NCBI RefSeq assembly: GCF_004122735.1
Contig: NZ_SDIF01000028.1
Location: 1-64,000 of the forward strand
Direction: 5' to 3'
From: Streptomyces sioyaensis
GTDB lineage: Bacteria > Actinomycetota > Actinomycetes > Streptomycetales > Streptomycetaceae
Length of the DNA stretch: 64,000 bases
Shown here: piece by piece, positions 42,414 through 50,451 of the stretch
Layout of the letters: each line of letters begins with the position of its first letter
How positions within the stretch are numbered: position 1 is the first letter of the stretch
The notes under the pieces: model-generated
The model's input: the letters and a program-made list of their open reading frames with translations, nothing else
Database searches by the model: none
Told to the model about the DNA's origin: nothing
Program-made: the position numbers and the translations under genes

Positions 42414-43571
42414 CCCGTCGGCCGCCGCGCCGCGGCTCAGCACGGCCTTGGCGATCTTCTTGCGGGCCTGGCCATGGCCGCTGGTCCGGGCGAGATTGCG
42501 CACCCGCACCCGTGCCCCCTGCTCGGCGAGCTGCGGGACGTACTCCGCCCTGACGACTCGCCATCGCCCGCCGGCCCGGTGCGGCGGGGCGAACCGGAAG
42601 CGGGCGATGCTGCTCAGGGTGCCGCGCGGCCTCTTCGGTGCGCCGGTGATCTGGTCACCGAGGCCGTAGACGACCCAGGTGCCATGGACCTTCTCGTACG
42701 GCTGCGGGGTGTGCGCCCGGGTGCCGACGATCAGGTCGATGTCGGGCCGCCCGTGGGTCGTCGAGGCGGTGAGCGCACGGGCGAGCGCGAGCTGCCGGCC
42801 GTCGGGGGCCGTTCGGTGCGCCGCGCCCCAGTACGGGCTGACGACCACGACGTCGGCGCCGGCCCGGCGGGCCGCCCGGGCATCGCCGATGATCCGTCTC
42901 TCGTCGAGCGGTTCGACCGCCCAGGGCGCGGACGCCGGTCGGCGGGCGCCCCCGGCACCGTCGGTGTACGACAGCTGAGCCACCCGTGCGCCGCCGGGGA
43001 CCCGCAACAGCGCCGGGCTGCCGCGCTCGGCCGCGTCGCGCGCCGAGCCGGCATGCCGCAGCCCGACGGTGTCCAGCGCCTCCAGGGTGCGCCGCACGCC
43101 CGGGACGCCGTGATCGAGGGCATGGCGGGAGGCGGTGGCGCAGGAGTCGTAGCCGGTCGCCTTCAGGGCGGTGGCGATCTGCGGTGGCGCCTGGAGGACG
43201 GGGTACCCGGCGAAGGGGCCGCTCAGCGGTCCCAGCGGCGCGCCCAGCTGACACAGCGCCAGGTCGGCGGAGGAGATGACCGGCCGCACGCCCCTGAGCA
43301 TCGGCCGGTAGTCGTAGCCGTCGTACGCGGCGTCGCTCCGTGCCGTGGTGAGGACCTCGGGCTGGGAGGGGAGGACCGCTCCCGCGGCGACCAGCGTGAA
43401 GGGCCGCCGGCCGGCGAGGACAGGGGCGCCGGCATGGGCGCGCGGCGAGGGTTCCGGGGTGGGCCGCGGCGCCGGCCGCGGGACGGAGTGCGGGACGGGG
43501 GGCGGGCCTGCGCACCCCGCGGCCAGCGCGACAAGGGCGGCAACGGCGGCAGACCGGGTGTACGCGCTCAT
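42396..43571 (-). CDS. CapA-family lipoprotein (metallophosphatase-like)
   Basis: The product is about 391 residues. It begins with a lipoprotein signal: a hydrophobic stretch and the lipobox LAAGC, so the mature protein is probably lipid-anchored outside the membrane. A Pro-rich linker follows. The remainder resembles the CapA/PgsA calcineurin-like fold: SSADLALCQLGAP, YDSCATASRHALDHG, VVSPYWGAAHRT and GTRAHTPQPYEKVHG with YGLGDQ. CapA proteins help export or modify poly-gamma-glutamate; here the usual GD-V metal motif is replaced by AGAVLP, so activity is uncertain. The ATG at 43571 or a GTG at 43580 may start it. Its last codons lie in the minisatellite. Confidence 0.82.
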   Translation of the reverse strand: MSAYTRSAAVAALVALAAGCAGPPPVPHSVPRPAPRPTPEPSPRAHAGAPVLAGRRPFTLVAAGAVLPSQPEVLTTARSDAAYDGYDYRPMLRGVRPVISSADLALCQLGAPLGPLSGPFAGYPVLQAPPQIATALKATGYDSCATASRHALDHGVPGVRRTLEALDTVGLRHAGSARDAAERGSPALLRVPGGARVAQLSYTDGAGGARRPASAPWAVEPLDERRIIGDARAARRAGADVVVVSPYWGAAHRTAPDGRQLALARALTASTTHGRPDIDLIVGTRAHTPQPYEKVHGTWVVYGLGDQITGAPKRPRGTLSSIARFRFAPPHRAGGRWRVVRAEYVPQLAEQGARVRVRNLARTSGHGQARKKIAKAVLSRGAAADGLRSGS

Positions 43572-43652
43572 GCTCGACACATATCAGCAGATTTATGGCG
43601 GAAAATGGTCCCGTCCCCCTGAGCCCGGCGCTCTCCCCCATACGGACCCACG

Positions 43653-43690
43653 GTTCCCACGACTCCCACGGCTCCCACGGCTCCCACGGC
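43653..43690. repeat. 9-bp tandem repeat between genes
   Basis: About four copies of a (G/A)CTCCCACG unit occur in a row, upstream of the CapA-like gene start and downstream of the acetyltransferase end. The stretch is noncoding. Confidence 0.7.
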
Positions 43691-43838
43691 CGGGCCTCCC
43701 ACCGTGGCGGCCGCCGCGGAGCGGCTCCGGGCATCGCTCGCGTGACCCGACGGGGAGCTGCCCGCGGCCCCCTCCGCGGCGGTCCACCGAGCCGTACGGC
43801 CTGCCGCTGCCGGAACCTCCCCCTGCCTTACGCGATGC

Positions 43839-44792
43839 TCACCCGGCCGTGGCAGCGCCGAAGAAGGCCGCCGCCAGCGGACGGTGGACCAGGCCGAGCG
43901 AGCGGTACAGGTCCAGGGCGGCCCGGTTCGCATCGGCCACCATCAGCGCCACCGTGCCGTAGCGGGCCAACGCGTCCTCGACCGCGACCTTGCACACCGC
44001 ACGCCCCAGCCCCCGCCCTCGGGCAGCGGCGGCGGTCGCCACACCCGCCAGACAGCCGAGGTCCGGCGCGCACCAGGCGTGTGCGGCGACGCTGACCAGC
44101 GGCCCGCCGGCGGCAGTCCGGCCGTCGTCCGCGCGGGACGCCCGCTCCCGTACGCCGAACCACCGCTGGACGCCGGGTCGGGACGGATGGGCGTAGGAGT
44201 CGGGGAAAGCGGCATCGAGCAGTGCGGCGATCTCGTCGCCGTCGGCAGCGGTCAGCCGACCGGGCGCCGGAGCACCTGCCTCGTCCGGACCGGTTCCCGC
44301 CGAGCCGCCCGCCTCATCCAGCCCCGTCCATGCCGAACCGCCCGCCTCATCCGGACCGGTCGCCCCCGAGCCGCCCGCCTCATCCGGACCGGTCGCCCCC
44401 GAGCCGCCCGCCTCATCCGGACCGGTTGGCGCCAGGCCGTCAGAGCGCCCCCGTGAGCGCTCCATCCAGCCGAAATTCGCGGCCAGTTGCAGCTGCCACG
44501 GCAGCGCGGCGTGCACCGCGTGGATCAGCTCCCGGCCGCCGATCGGCCGGTAGCTGCGGCCCACCGCCCGCAGTACGTCACGGACCAGCGGCGCGGCGGT
44601 CCGGGGCTCGCCGTGCACGGCGAGCCGGTCGTGGCCCGAGAGCGCCGGGGAGGCCACCGCCACCGCCGAACCGTCCGGCGCCGCGAAGGCACGGATCCCC
44701 CGCCCCGCGGGCAGGCCCTGGGCGGCCCAGCGGATCAGCGCGTCCCCTCCGCAGAGCCCGGCCACTTCGGCCGCGTCGAAGATCTCCCGCAT
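43839..44792 (-). CDS. GNAT acetyltransferase with 11-residue repeat insert
   Basis: The product is about 317 residues. The C-terminal half is a GNAT domain: a strand with LGCLAGVATAAAARGRGLGRAVC (acetyl-CoA-binding R/Q-x-x-G-x-G/A) and ALMVADANRAALDLYRSLGL. The N-terminal 120 residues include FAAPDGSAVAVASPALSG and may be a second, degenerate GNAT half. Between them five copies of an 11-residue unit TGPDEAGGSGA form an acidic flexible linker (residues 123-177). ATG at 44792 is used; no clear ribosome binding site exists. The acetyl acceptor is unknown. Confidence 0.8.
   Translation of the reverse strand: MREIFDAAEVAGLCGGDALIRWAAQGLPAGRGIRAFAAPDGSAVAVASPALSGHDRLAVHGEPRTAAPLVRDVLRAVGRSYRPIGGRELIHAVHAALPWQLQLAANFGWMERSRGRSDGLAPTGPDEAGGSGATGPDEAGGSGATGPDEAGGSAWTGLDEAGGSAGTGPDEAGAPAPGRLTAADGDEIAALLDAAFPDSYAHPSRPGVQRWFGVRERASRADDGRTAAGGPLVSVAAHAWCAPDLGCLAGVATAAAARGRGLGRAVCKVAVEDALARYGTVALMVADANRAALDLYRSLGLVHRPLAAAFFGAATAG
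44262..44426. repeat. 33-bp coding tandem repeat, five units
   Basis: Five in-frame copies of a 33-bp unit encode TGPDEAGGSGA, with units four and five more diverged (TGLDEAGGSAG, TGPDEAGAPA). It is uncommon as a coding minisatellite and probably varies in copy number between strains. Confidence 0.85.
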
Positions 44793-44858
44793 GGGGCGAG
44801 AGCTTACGACCGCCCGGCGCACGGGCGTCGCTCGGGCCCCGGCCCCGCCCCGGTCCTC

Positions 44859-44900
44859 AGGCGACCTCGATGCCGTACTAGGCGACCTCGATGCCGTACT
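44859..44900. repeat. 21-bp tandem duplication across a stop codon
   Basis: The unit AGGCGACCTCGATGCCGTACT occurs at 44859-44879 and 44880-44900. On the minus strand the first-read copy ends the Mrr-TerD protein (YGIEVA) with a TAG made at the junction. The second copy would encode YGIEVA again and end in TGA. Confidence 0.95.
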
Positions 44901-46962
44901 CCTGCACCAGCGCCTCCAGGCCTCCGGAGAAGCCCTTGCCGCCGATCACGAAGTCCCAGTCACCGCCCGCCCGTTGTCGGAACGAGCCGAGTACCAGGGC
45001 GGTCTCCCCGGGCCGCCCGTCCGAGACCTCCAGTTGCCCCAGCTCCTCCCCCGAGGCGTCCAGCAGACGTATCTGTGCATCGGTGAAACCGGAGAGATCG
45101 GCGTCGGGGTTGACCTGGGGGTCGATCGCGGCGACCAGGACCAGCCGGTCGGCGTCCGCCGGCAGCCCCTCGAACCGCACCTGCATCGCGGCCCGGTCGG
45201 GGGCGAAGCCGGGCAGCATCCGCACCGAACCATCGGGATTGCGCGGGTTGTTGTAGAAGACGAACTGGTCGTCGCTGAGGACACTGCTCCCCTTGCACAC
45301 CAGGGCACAGACATCGAGGGCGACCTCTCCGGCCCAGTTCATGCCGAGGATGTTGTGGTCCGCTGGCTCCTCGGCGGAGTCGGGGCCGGCCGGGGCGGCC
45401 GCGCCCAGCCGGCCGCGCAGCCCGTACCGCCCGAGCAGGTCGACGAGTTCAGGGCCGGCGATGAGGCCGAGCGGTTTGCCGTTGGCGAAGGTGTGGGCGC
45501 CGGGACCGAACCGGGAGGTCGTCACCAGCACGCCCTTGTTGGCGCCCGCCGACTGGACGGTGCCGTAGAGATCTCGGACGGCGGTGGGCGGGACGGTGTG
45601 GCGGTAGCGCTTGACCTGCACCACGATCTTGCCGCCGCGGACCGGGTCAGGATCCAGCGCGTCCACATCGACCCCGCCGTCGCCGGACCGCTGGGTGGTC
45701 ACGGCCTGCATGCCCATGGCCCGGAACAGCTCGGCGATCAGATTCTCGAAGGCGATCGGGTCCATCTCGTACAGATCGGGCTCGCCGTCCGTGCCGTGCG
45801 TGACGACCGCTTCGCCGCCGCCGACATCGCTGGGCAGCCGTCCAGGGCGCACCGCGGTCCGCTGGTCGGGGCGGGCGGAGAGCTGGCCGCGCAGCCCCTC
45901 GGTCAGGCACTCCACCGCACTGACCTGTTCGAGGTGGAGCAGGTCGAAGGCGCTGCGGGGCGCCATGACGGTCGCCAGATACAGCTGGGCCGGGCGGCCG
46001 GTCGCCGGGTCCACGTCGTCCACGAAGCCGTTCAGCGCCACCGAGTCCAGCGTCCCGTAGGTGTCGGCGGCGAAGAGGTCACGCAGCACCAGCAGCACGC
46101 TCTGGGCCAGCACATCGCGGTAGAGCGCCCGGCACTGCGCGGCCGGCCGGGCGGTCTCCTTCTCCTGGTCGGCGCTGGGCATGTACCGGACGGACCTGGT
46201 CGGCGGAACGATGTCGTAGCCGGGGAGTTCCCAGTCCAGGACGAGTTGGCGGGCGCTCGGGTCGTAAGCCGCGGCGACCTGCCGGGGAAAGCCCTCCGGC
46301 CAGGCCGTGGAGGAGTACAGCGCGGCCGAGAAGTACTCGACGGCCGCATCCGCGTCGCCGCCGCGCAGGCCGGTGAGGAGTTCCTCGATGCCGGAGTTGT
46401 GCGCCCGGATTTCTTGCAGCGCCCCGGCCGCCCACTGGTCGTACTGCCGGCGGTAGGCGGTGAGTTGGGCCTGCCGCCGGCTCTCCGCGGCCTGTGCGGC
46501 GTACCAGTCCTGTTCGTAGCGGGCGCGGGCCTCTTCCTGGGCGCGGTCGCGGCGGGCGCCGAGCTGCCAGCCGCCGGTGGGTGTCCGATAGCGGGCCGGG
46601 TCGGGCATCGGCACCGGGGCGGCGAGGGCGCCGGGCGCGAACTCCTCGACATGCTCGGGGCGCAGCAGCGCGGCGGCGGTGAAGGCGGGGGCGCGGCAGC
46701 CGTCGGTGAGCAGGCCGGAGAGCGCGGCGACCCGGCTCTCCAGTTCCTCGGTGCGGCGGCGGGCGTCGGCCTCGCGCTGCTGACGGTAGGCCGTCTGTCG
46801 CTCGCGGTGCATCCGCGCCATGGCGCGCTCGGCGTCCCGTGCCTGCCGCTCCTGGTCGCGCTGCTGCTGAGCCCGCGCGCGGCGCTGGGCTTCCTGCTGG
46901 CGCTGCTGCTGACGCTGCGCCTCGGCCCAGACAGCCATTAATCCATGGGAACGGCGGCTCAT
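44878..46962 (-). CDS. Coiled-coil/Mrr nuclease/TerD fusion protein
   Basis: The product is 694 residues with three parts. Residues 1-85 are Gln/Arg/Glu-rich and should form a coiled coil. At about 400-512 is a Mrr-type restriction endonuclease domain: MDPIAFENLIAELFRAMGMQ, then GDGGVDVDAL and VVQVKRY, which give the D...QxK catalytic pattern. From about 537 to the end is a TerD (tellurium-resistance/calcium-binding) domain: NWAGEVALDVCALVC, FVFYNNPRNPDGS, FRQRAGGDWDFVIGGKG. A TTA leucine codon is residue 8, so translation may depend on the bldA tRNA. GGAGG lies 12 bases before the ATG at 46962. DNA-related stress defence is inferred. Confidence 0.85.
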   Translation of the reverse strand: MSRRSHGLMAVWAEAQRQQQRQQEAQRRARAQQQRDQERQARDAERAMARMHRERQTAYRQQREADARRRTEELESRVAALSGLLTDGCRAPAFTAAALLRPEHVEEFAPGALAAPVPMPDPARYRTPTGGWQLGARRDRAQEEARARYEQDWYAAQAAESRRQAQLTAYRRQYDQWAAGALQEIRAHNSGIEELLTGLRGGDADAAVEYFSAALYSSTAWPEGFPRQVAAAYDPSARQLVLDWELPGYDIVPPTRSVRYMPSADQEKETARPAAQCRALYRDVLAQSVLLVLRDLFAADTYGTLDSVALNGFVDDVDPATGRPAQLYLATVMAPRSAFDLLHLEQVSAVECLTEGLRGQLSARPDQRTAVRPGRLPSDVGGGEAVVTHGTDGEPDLYEMDPIAFENLIAELFRAMGMQAVTTQRSGDGGVDVDALDPDPVRGGKIVVQVKRYRHTVPPTAVRDLYGTVQSAGANKGVLVTTSRFGPGAHTFANGKPLGLIAGPELVDLLGRYGLRGRLGAAAPAGPDSAEEPADHNILGMNWAGEVALDVCALVCKGSSVLSDDQFVFYNNPRNPDGSVRMLPGFAPDRAAMQVRFEGLPADADRLVLVAAIDPQVNPDADLSGFTDAQIRLLDASGEELGQLEVSDGRPGETALVLGSFRQRAGGDWDFVIGGKGFSGGLEALVQEYGIEVA

Positions 46963-47103
46963 GCTGGTCTTCGTCCTCCCCCCGGGGCAGCTGCCCCCGG
47001 AACTCTTTGGAAGCGGCTTCACCTGCGCTGTTGATACGACTTTAGCGGGGGAGCAAGAAGCCGGTCACGGCTTGTGGACAACATTCGGCGCACGGTGCAC
47101 GGC

Positions 47104-47133
47104 GCGCGCCGGCCGCCGTCGCGGCCGGCGCGC
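47104..47133 (-). terminator. 13-bp stem hairpin after the DUF1330 gene
   Basis: GCGCGCCGGCCGC (47104-47116) and GCGGCCGGCGCGC (47121-47133) form a perfect stem with a four-base loop, eight bases past the stop of the gene at 47142. Confidence 0.7.
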
Positions 47134-47141
47134 ACCCGGGG

Positions 47142-47486
47142 TCATTCGGCCGCCGCGGCCCGCAGTTTCGCCGCCGTCCGAGCCGGGTCGTAGCCGTCCG
47201 GCACGCCCGGCACCAACACCACATCGCCCTCGATGTGCTTGGTGCGCAACGGCAGGATCTCTCGATAGGCGGGCGATGCGTACCAGCCCCGGGCCTGCGC
47301 CATGTCCGGGAAGGCGAGGACGACGACGGTTCCGGGCCAGCTGCCTTCCTGGACCTCCACCTCCTCGCCGTGGACGAGGAAGCGGCCGCCGAAGGGGTCC
47401 AGCGTCGCCTGGATCTTCTCGATGTACTCGAAGATCTCCGGGTGCGGGTCGGTGGGGCGCAGGTGGGCGATGGCGTATGCGGTCAT
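47142..47486 (-). CDS. DUF1330-family protein
   Basis: The product is 114 residues with the dimeric alpha-beta-barrel pattern of DUF1330: MTAYAIAHLR at the start, FGGRFLVHGEEVEVQEG, the strand VVVLAFPDMAQARGWYASPAY and the C-terminal region with LRTKHIEGDVVLVPG. The fold is ferredoxin-like; some relatives are linked to aromatic compound metabolism but no reaction is established. ATG at 47486 is the normal start. Downstream, on the same strand, lies a terminator hairpin, upstream a triplicated repeat. Confidence 0.88.
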   Translation of the reverse strand: MTAYAIAHLRPTDPHPEIFEYIEKIQATLDPFGGRFLVHGEEVEVQEGSWPGTVVVLAFPDMAQARGWYASPAYREILPLRTKHIEGDVVLVPGVPDGYDPARTAAKLRAAAAE

Positions 47487-47541
47487 GGTGTGGTGTGGCC
47501 TTTCCCGTGGGCGGATGGTCGTCAAGGTCCACGCTTCCATG

Positions 47542-47643
47542 GGCCGCCTCACGGGTCGATGGCCTCCTGGGTCATCTGCGGCCGCACGGGCCGATCGCCT
47601 CCGGGGTCATAGCGGCCGCACGGGCCTGTGACCTCCGGGGGCA
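47542..47643. repeat. Three direct copies of a 34-38 bp unit
   Basis: Copies start at GGCCGC at 47542, 47580 and 47614. Each reads roughly GGCCGCACGGGCCGATCGCC then TCCGGGGTCAT, with the first carrying a small insertion. The third copy overlaps the 3' end of the gene at 47607 and supplies its last residues. Confidence 0.75.
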
Positions 47644-49322
47644 GCACCACAGGGGGTCGTGGCCGGGCCCCGGGCAGTGTGCACGGCGGCCAGGGCGGTG
47701 ACGGTGCTCTGCGTCCACGACAGCATGGCCCGCTCCCGGTCCTCCGGGTCGTCGCAGGCCGGGCGGCCGAAGGCGCCGCAGGGGCTCTGCTGGGCGAGGA
47801 GAAACCCGACGGCGTCGCGGGTGAGCCGGTGCGTCGCCGCTCCGCTGCGGGCCAAGTCGCGGACGATGCCGGCGACCTGCCCCAGGTGATAGTCCTTCCA
47901 GGCCGCGGGCAGGTCCCCGGCGGCCGGCTCCGGGGCCGCGGGCGGCGCCGCAGCCCCGCCGGTCAGCGCGGCGGCCCGCCGAGGGGACAACAGCCCGAGC
48001 CCGGCGAGGCGCTGGACACTGGGCACCGCTTGGGGCGGGACGGTGTCCAGGAGTTCGACGGCGGCCGCGGTGGACTTCAGGAATCTGTCGAGCGAGACGC
48101 AGGTGATGCCGTGCGCCCGCAGCCCGGACACGAATGCGCCGACGACCTCCATCCCGTGCGCCTGCCACACGGCGGCGTCCGCGTCCGCGAGGCGTTCGGC
48201 GAAGTCGAGGAGCAGCGGCCGGGTGAGCTCGGGCTCGCCCAGGGCCTCCGCCGCATGGGCGGCAGCCGCGGCGGCCGGCAGCCACCTCGCGGGATCGTGG
48301 CGCCGGACCGTACCGGCCAGCCACTGCACCGCCCGCCGCAGTGGTTGCCGCAGCTCCTGGCGGCACTCCGGAGCGGCGGGCCGAGCCGTCCGCAGCACCT
48401 CCGGGCTGCGGTCCAGGAGCGCAGCCAAGGCGGCGACGATGGTGGTGTGGTAGCCGGTGGCCCAATGCCGGTAGGCGTCGTCGCCGTCGGTGAGCCCCGG
48501 GTGGACCACGCCCTGCGGGCCGTTCACCCGCCCCTCGTCCTCCTGCACCGAAAGGAGGAACTCCCATGCCCTGCCGGCCTCTTCGGAGTCCCGCACCCCC
48601 AAACACAGCAGACAACACAGGAGCTCCCCCACCAGGTCGGCATTGCCCTGGCTCCGGGTGAGGACGAGGAGCGCCTCCAGCAGTTCCACCGCCGCGCCCG
48701 GATCGAAGCTCCGCGGCCCGTGTGGCCGCCGCAGACCGAAGTCCGTGGCGTAGAAGATCGTGTGGGTGAGGGCGTAGATGTCGCGGTCGGCGAGCTTGAT
48801 GACATTGGGGTTCTGGCGCAGCAGGGTGAACGGCAGAACGTCGGCCATGGACGGCAGGGTGTGCGGGATGCCGCACAGCTCCAGGGTGTGCAGCAGGTCG
48901 AGTTGCCGGTAGGGGATCCGCTCGAAGGCCGCCGCATAGCCGCCCTCCGCGGCCTGCTGGATGACGCTCCGGAACTCCGGGTCCTCCCGTCCGCAGAGAC
49001 GGAGTGCCGCATAGGTGCCCGCGTACAGCAGAAGCGCGGCCTCGTCCCGGGCGATCAGCTCGCGGTAGGAGGGCCGGGCCGCGATGTCCTCGATCGTGTC
49101 GAGGAGGGCCGCATAGTCGTCCTCCAGGGGTGCCGGGTCGAGACGCGCCCGCAGCCCCACGAGGAACGCCGTTTCGAGGAGGGCCTTACGGGCGAACAGC
49201 ACCCGGTCCGGGGCCGCGTGGGCGGGGTCGATGAGATCGCGGCGCGCAGCGAGCCAGGCGACTGCCCGTGACTCCACCGCGCGCCTCTGTGCCGATCCGT
49301 CACCGGGCTGCGTCGTGTCCAT
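47607..49322 (-). CDS. Large alpha-helical protein, family not recognised
   Basis: The product is 571 residues, soluble and almost wholly helical, with many Leu/Ala-rich repeats (ALLETAFLVGLRARL, LLEALLVLTRSQGNADLVGELL) spaced like an alpha/alpha barrel or ARM-type scaffold. A CCLLCLG cysteine cluster, HWATGYHTTIVAALAALL and an ending with LLAQQSPCGAFGRP are notable. The last resembles the QxPxGxF/Y turns of helical-barrel cyclases, but no catalytic motif is certain. I believe it corresponds to an uncharacterised Streptomyces family (DUF6895-like). GGGAGG precedes the ATG at 49322. It follows a 70-residue gene by 34 bases, an apparent two-gene operon. Confidence 0.75.
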   Translation of the reverse strand: MDTTQPGDGSAQRRAVESRAVAWLAARRDLIDPAHAAPDRVLFARKALLETAFLVGLRARLDPAPLEDDYAALLDTIEDIAARPSYRELIARDEAALLLYAGTYAALRLCGREDPEFRSVIQQAAEGGYAAAFERIPYRQLDLLHTLELCGIPHTLPSMADVLPFTLLRQNPNVIKLADRDIYALTHTIFYATDFGLRRPHGPRSFDPGAAVELLEALLVLTRSQGNADLVGELLCCLLCLGVRDSEEAGRAWEFLLSVQEDEGRVNGPQGVVHPGLTDGDDAYRHWATGYHTTIVAALAALLDRSPEVLRTARPAAPECRQELRQPLRRAVQWLAGTVRRHDPARWLPAAAAAAHAAEALGEPELTRPLLLDFAERLADADAAVWQAHGMEVVGAFVSGLRAHGITCVSLDRFLKSTAAAVELLDTVPPQAVPSVQRLAGLGLLSPRRAAALTGGAAAPPAAPEPAAGDLPAAWKDYHLGQVAGIVRDLARSGAATHRLTRDAVGFLLAQQSPCGAFGRPACDDPEDRERAMLSWTQSTVTALAAVHTARGPATTPCGAAPGGHRPVRPL

Positions 49323-49356
49323 CGAATGCCTCCCGGCGATCGGTGATGTCAATGCC

Positions 49357-49569
49357 TCAGTTGCCCGCGGTGGCGTCGTCGCAGTCCGCGACCTGGTTGG
49401 CTACCACCAGGACGTAGCGCTCCCAGGCGAGCACATAGCCGGCCACGTCATCGAGTTGGCTGACCTGATCGACGACGCGCTCCAGCGGGACGCTGAGGTC
49501 GACGAGTCCGCTGGTCCTCAGGAAATCGAGGGCCTTACGGGCATCGACCGGAGGGGGAGGACAGGACAT
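49357..49569 (-). CDS. 70-residue partner protein of the helical protein
   Basis: I do not recognise this protein. It is 70 residues, starting at ATG 49569 with a near-perfect AAGGAG six bases upstream. It begins MSCPPPPVDARKALDFLRTS, continues as two predicted helices (VPLERVVDQVSQLDDV, GYVLAWERYVLVVANQV) and ends in a short polar tail, ADCDDATAGN. It has one Cys near each end. The layout (helical leader, short Cys/Asp/Thr tail, large partner just downstream) could fit a peptide precursor with a modifying or carrier partner, but an ordinary small accessory subunit is equally possible. Confidence 0.7.
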   Translation of the reverse strand: MSCPPPPVDARKALDFLRTSGLVDLSVPLERVVDQVSQLDDVAGYVLAWERYVLVVANQVADCDDATAGN

Positions 49570-50451
49570 GGCTTGCTCCTTTTGGGTGGTTCGGACAGAT
49601 ATCGCGAGTATCACGGTGAATGACTGCGCCGTCACCGTATGAGCCCGATGTGGATGCGCGGACGGATCCATCGGGCCTGTTCGGAGCCGCACAGGCCCGC
49701 GCCAAACCACCCCAACGGGCGAGTAATCGGATGGCAGTTCGTGGGTAATGGGCTCCGCTTGGCCTCGCAGGCCGCTCGTCGGAGTTGACGCGTGAGCCCC
49801 CACCACCCGTGTCTCGCCGAGGAGTTCACGGTGGGGCCGAACCGGACCCCCTCCCCCGTCGGGCGTTGCCCGGGCGCCCTTGTGGCATTAACCTTGCGCG
49901 GGTGACTACCGGGTCGGCCATGTGCCACGAGCGAGTGAGGTTCCCGGTCACCACGTGACCGCCAGGCGGGCGCCCAGAGGCCCGCCCCTCCCCTCCTCCG
50001 CAGTTCGCGCGTTCCGCGCTTATCACCTGTAGACGAACTCCGTCTGCGGGCCCTGCCGTTCGCCAAACGAGTACGCACTCCGCAGGCCTACGCGCATCGC
50101 GTACATGCGCTTTCTGATTCCCCCCATCTTTCCCTCCCCCTTTCCCTCCCTCTCTCTTTCCCACACACCTATCTCACGGTCGAACTGGCGTCGTTCTACG
50201 GCTCATTCACCGTGCACTGCGTCGCGCCTGTTTCCAGAGGCAATTCGTCACGCCGACGCACCCTTGGCGATTCACCACAACAATTCGCCATACCGCCATA
50301 CCGATCCGCCGTGCCCTACAGGAGATTCTCTACCCCTCCCCGGGGCGCGGCACCCTATCCACCCACCCCTGTCCAACCCATGGCCCCTTTCCACACCCCT
50401 TCCGGGGACCCATTCCGCGCTCACCAATACCCACTGGAGAAAACACCGACC
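49570..50451. promoter_or_regulatory. 882-base divergent intergenic region
   Basis: There is no gene here. It separates the divergent 70-residue and nitroreductase genes. A palindrome CGGTCACcacGTGACCG lies at 49945-49961. GCGCAT/ATGCGC arms occur around 50093-50110, and a nearly uninterrupted pyrimidine tract runs from about 50127 to 50163. Composition from 50105 to 50450 is lower in GC and rich in CCC/TTC words. The length is unusual for this genome. Confidence 0.55.

Noticed and set aside
49632..50078. 148-codon minus-strand frame in the long intergenic region
   Set aside because: Arg/Gly/Ser-rich composition without third-position bias or ribosome binding site; treated as noncoding.
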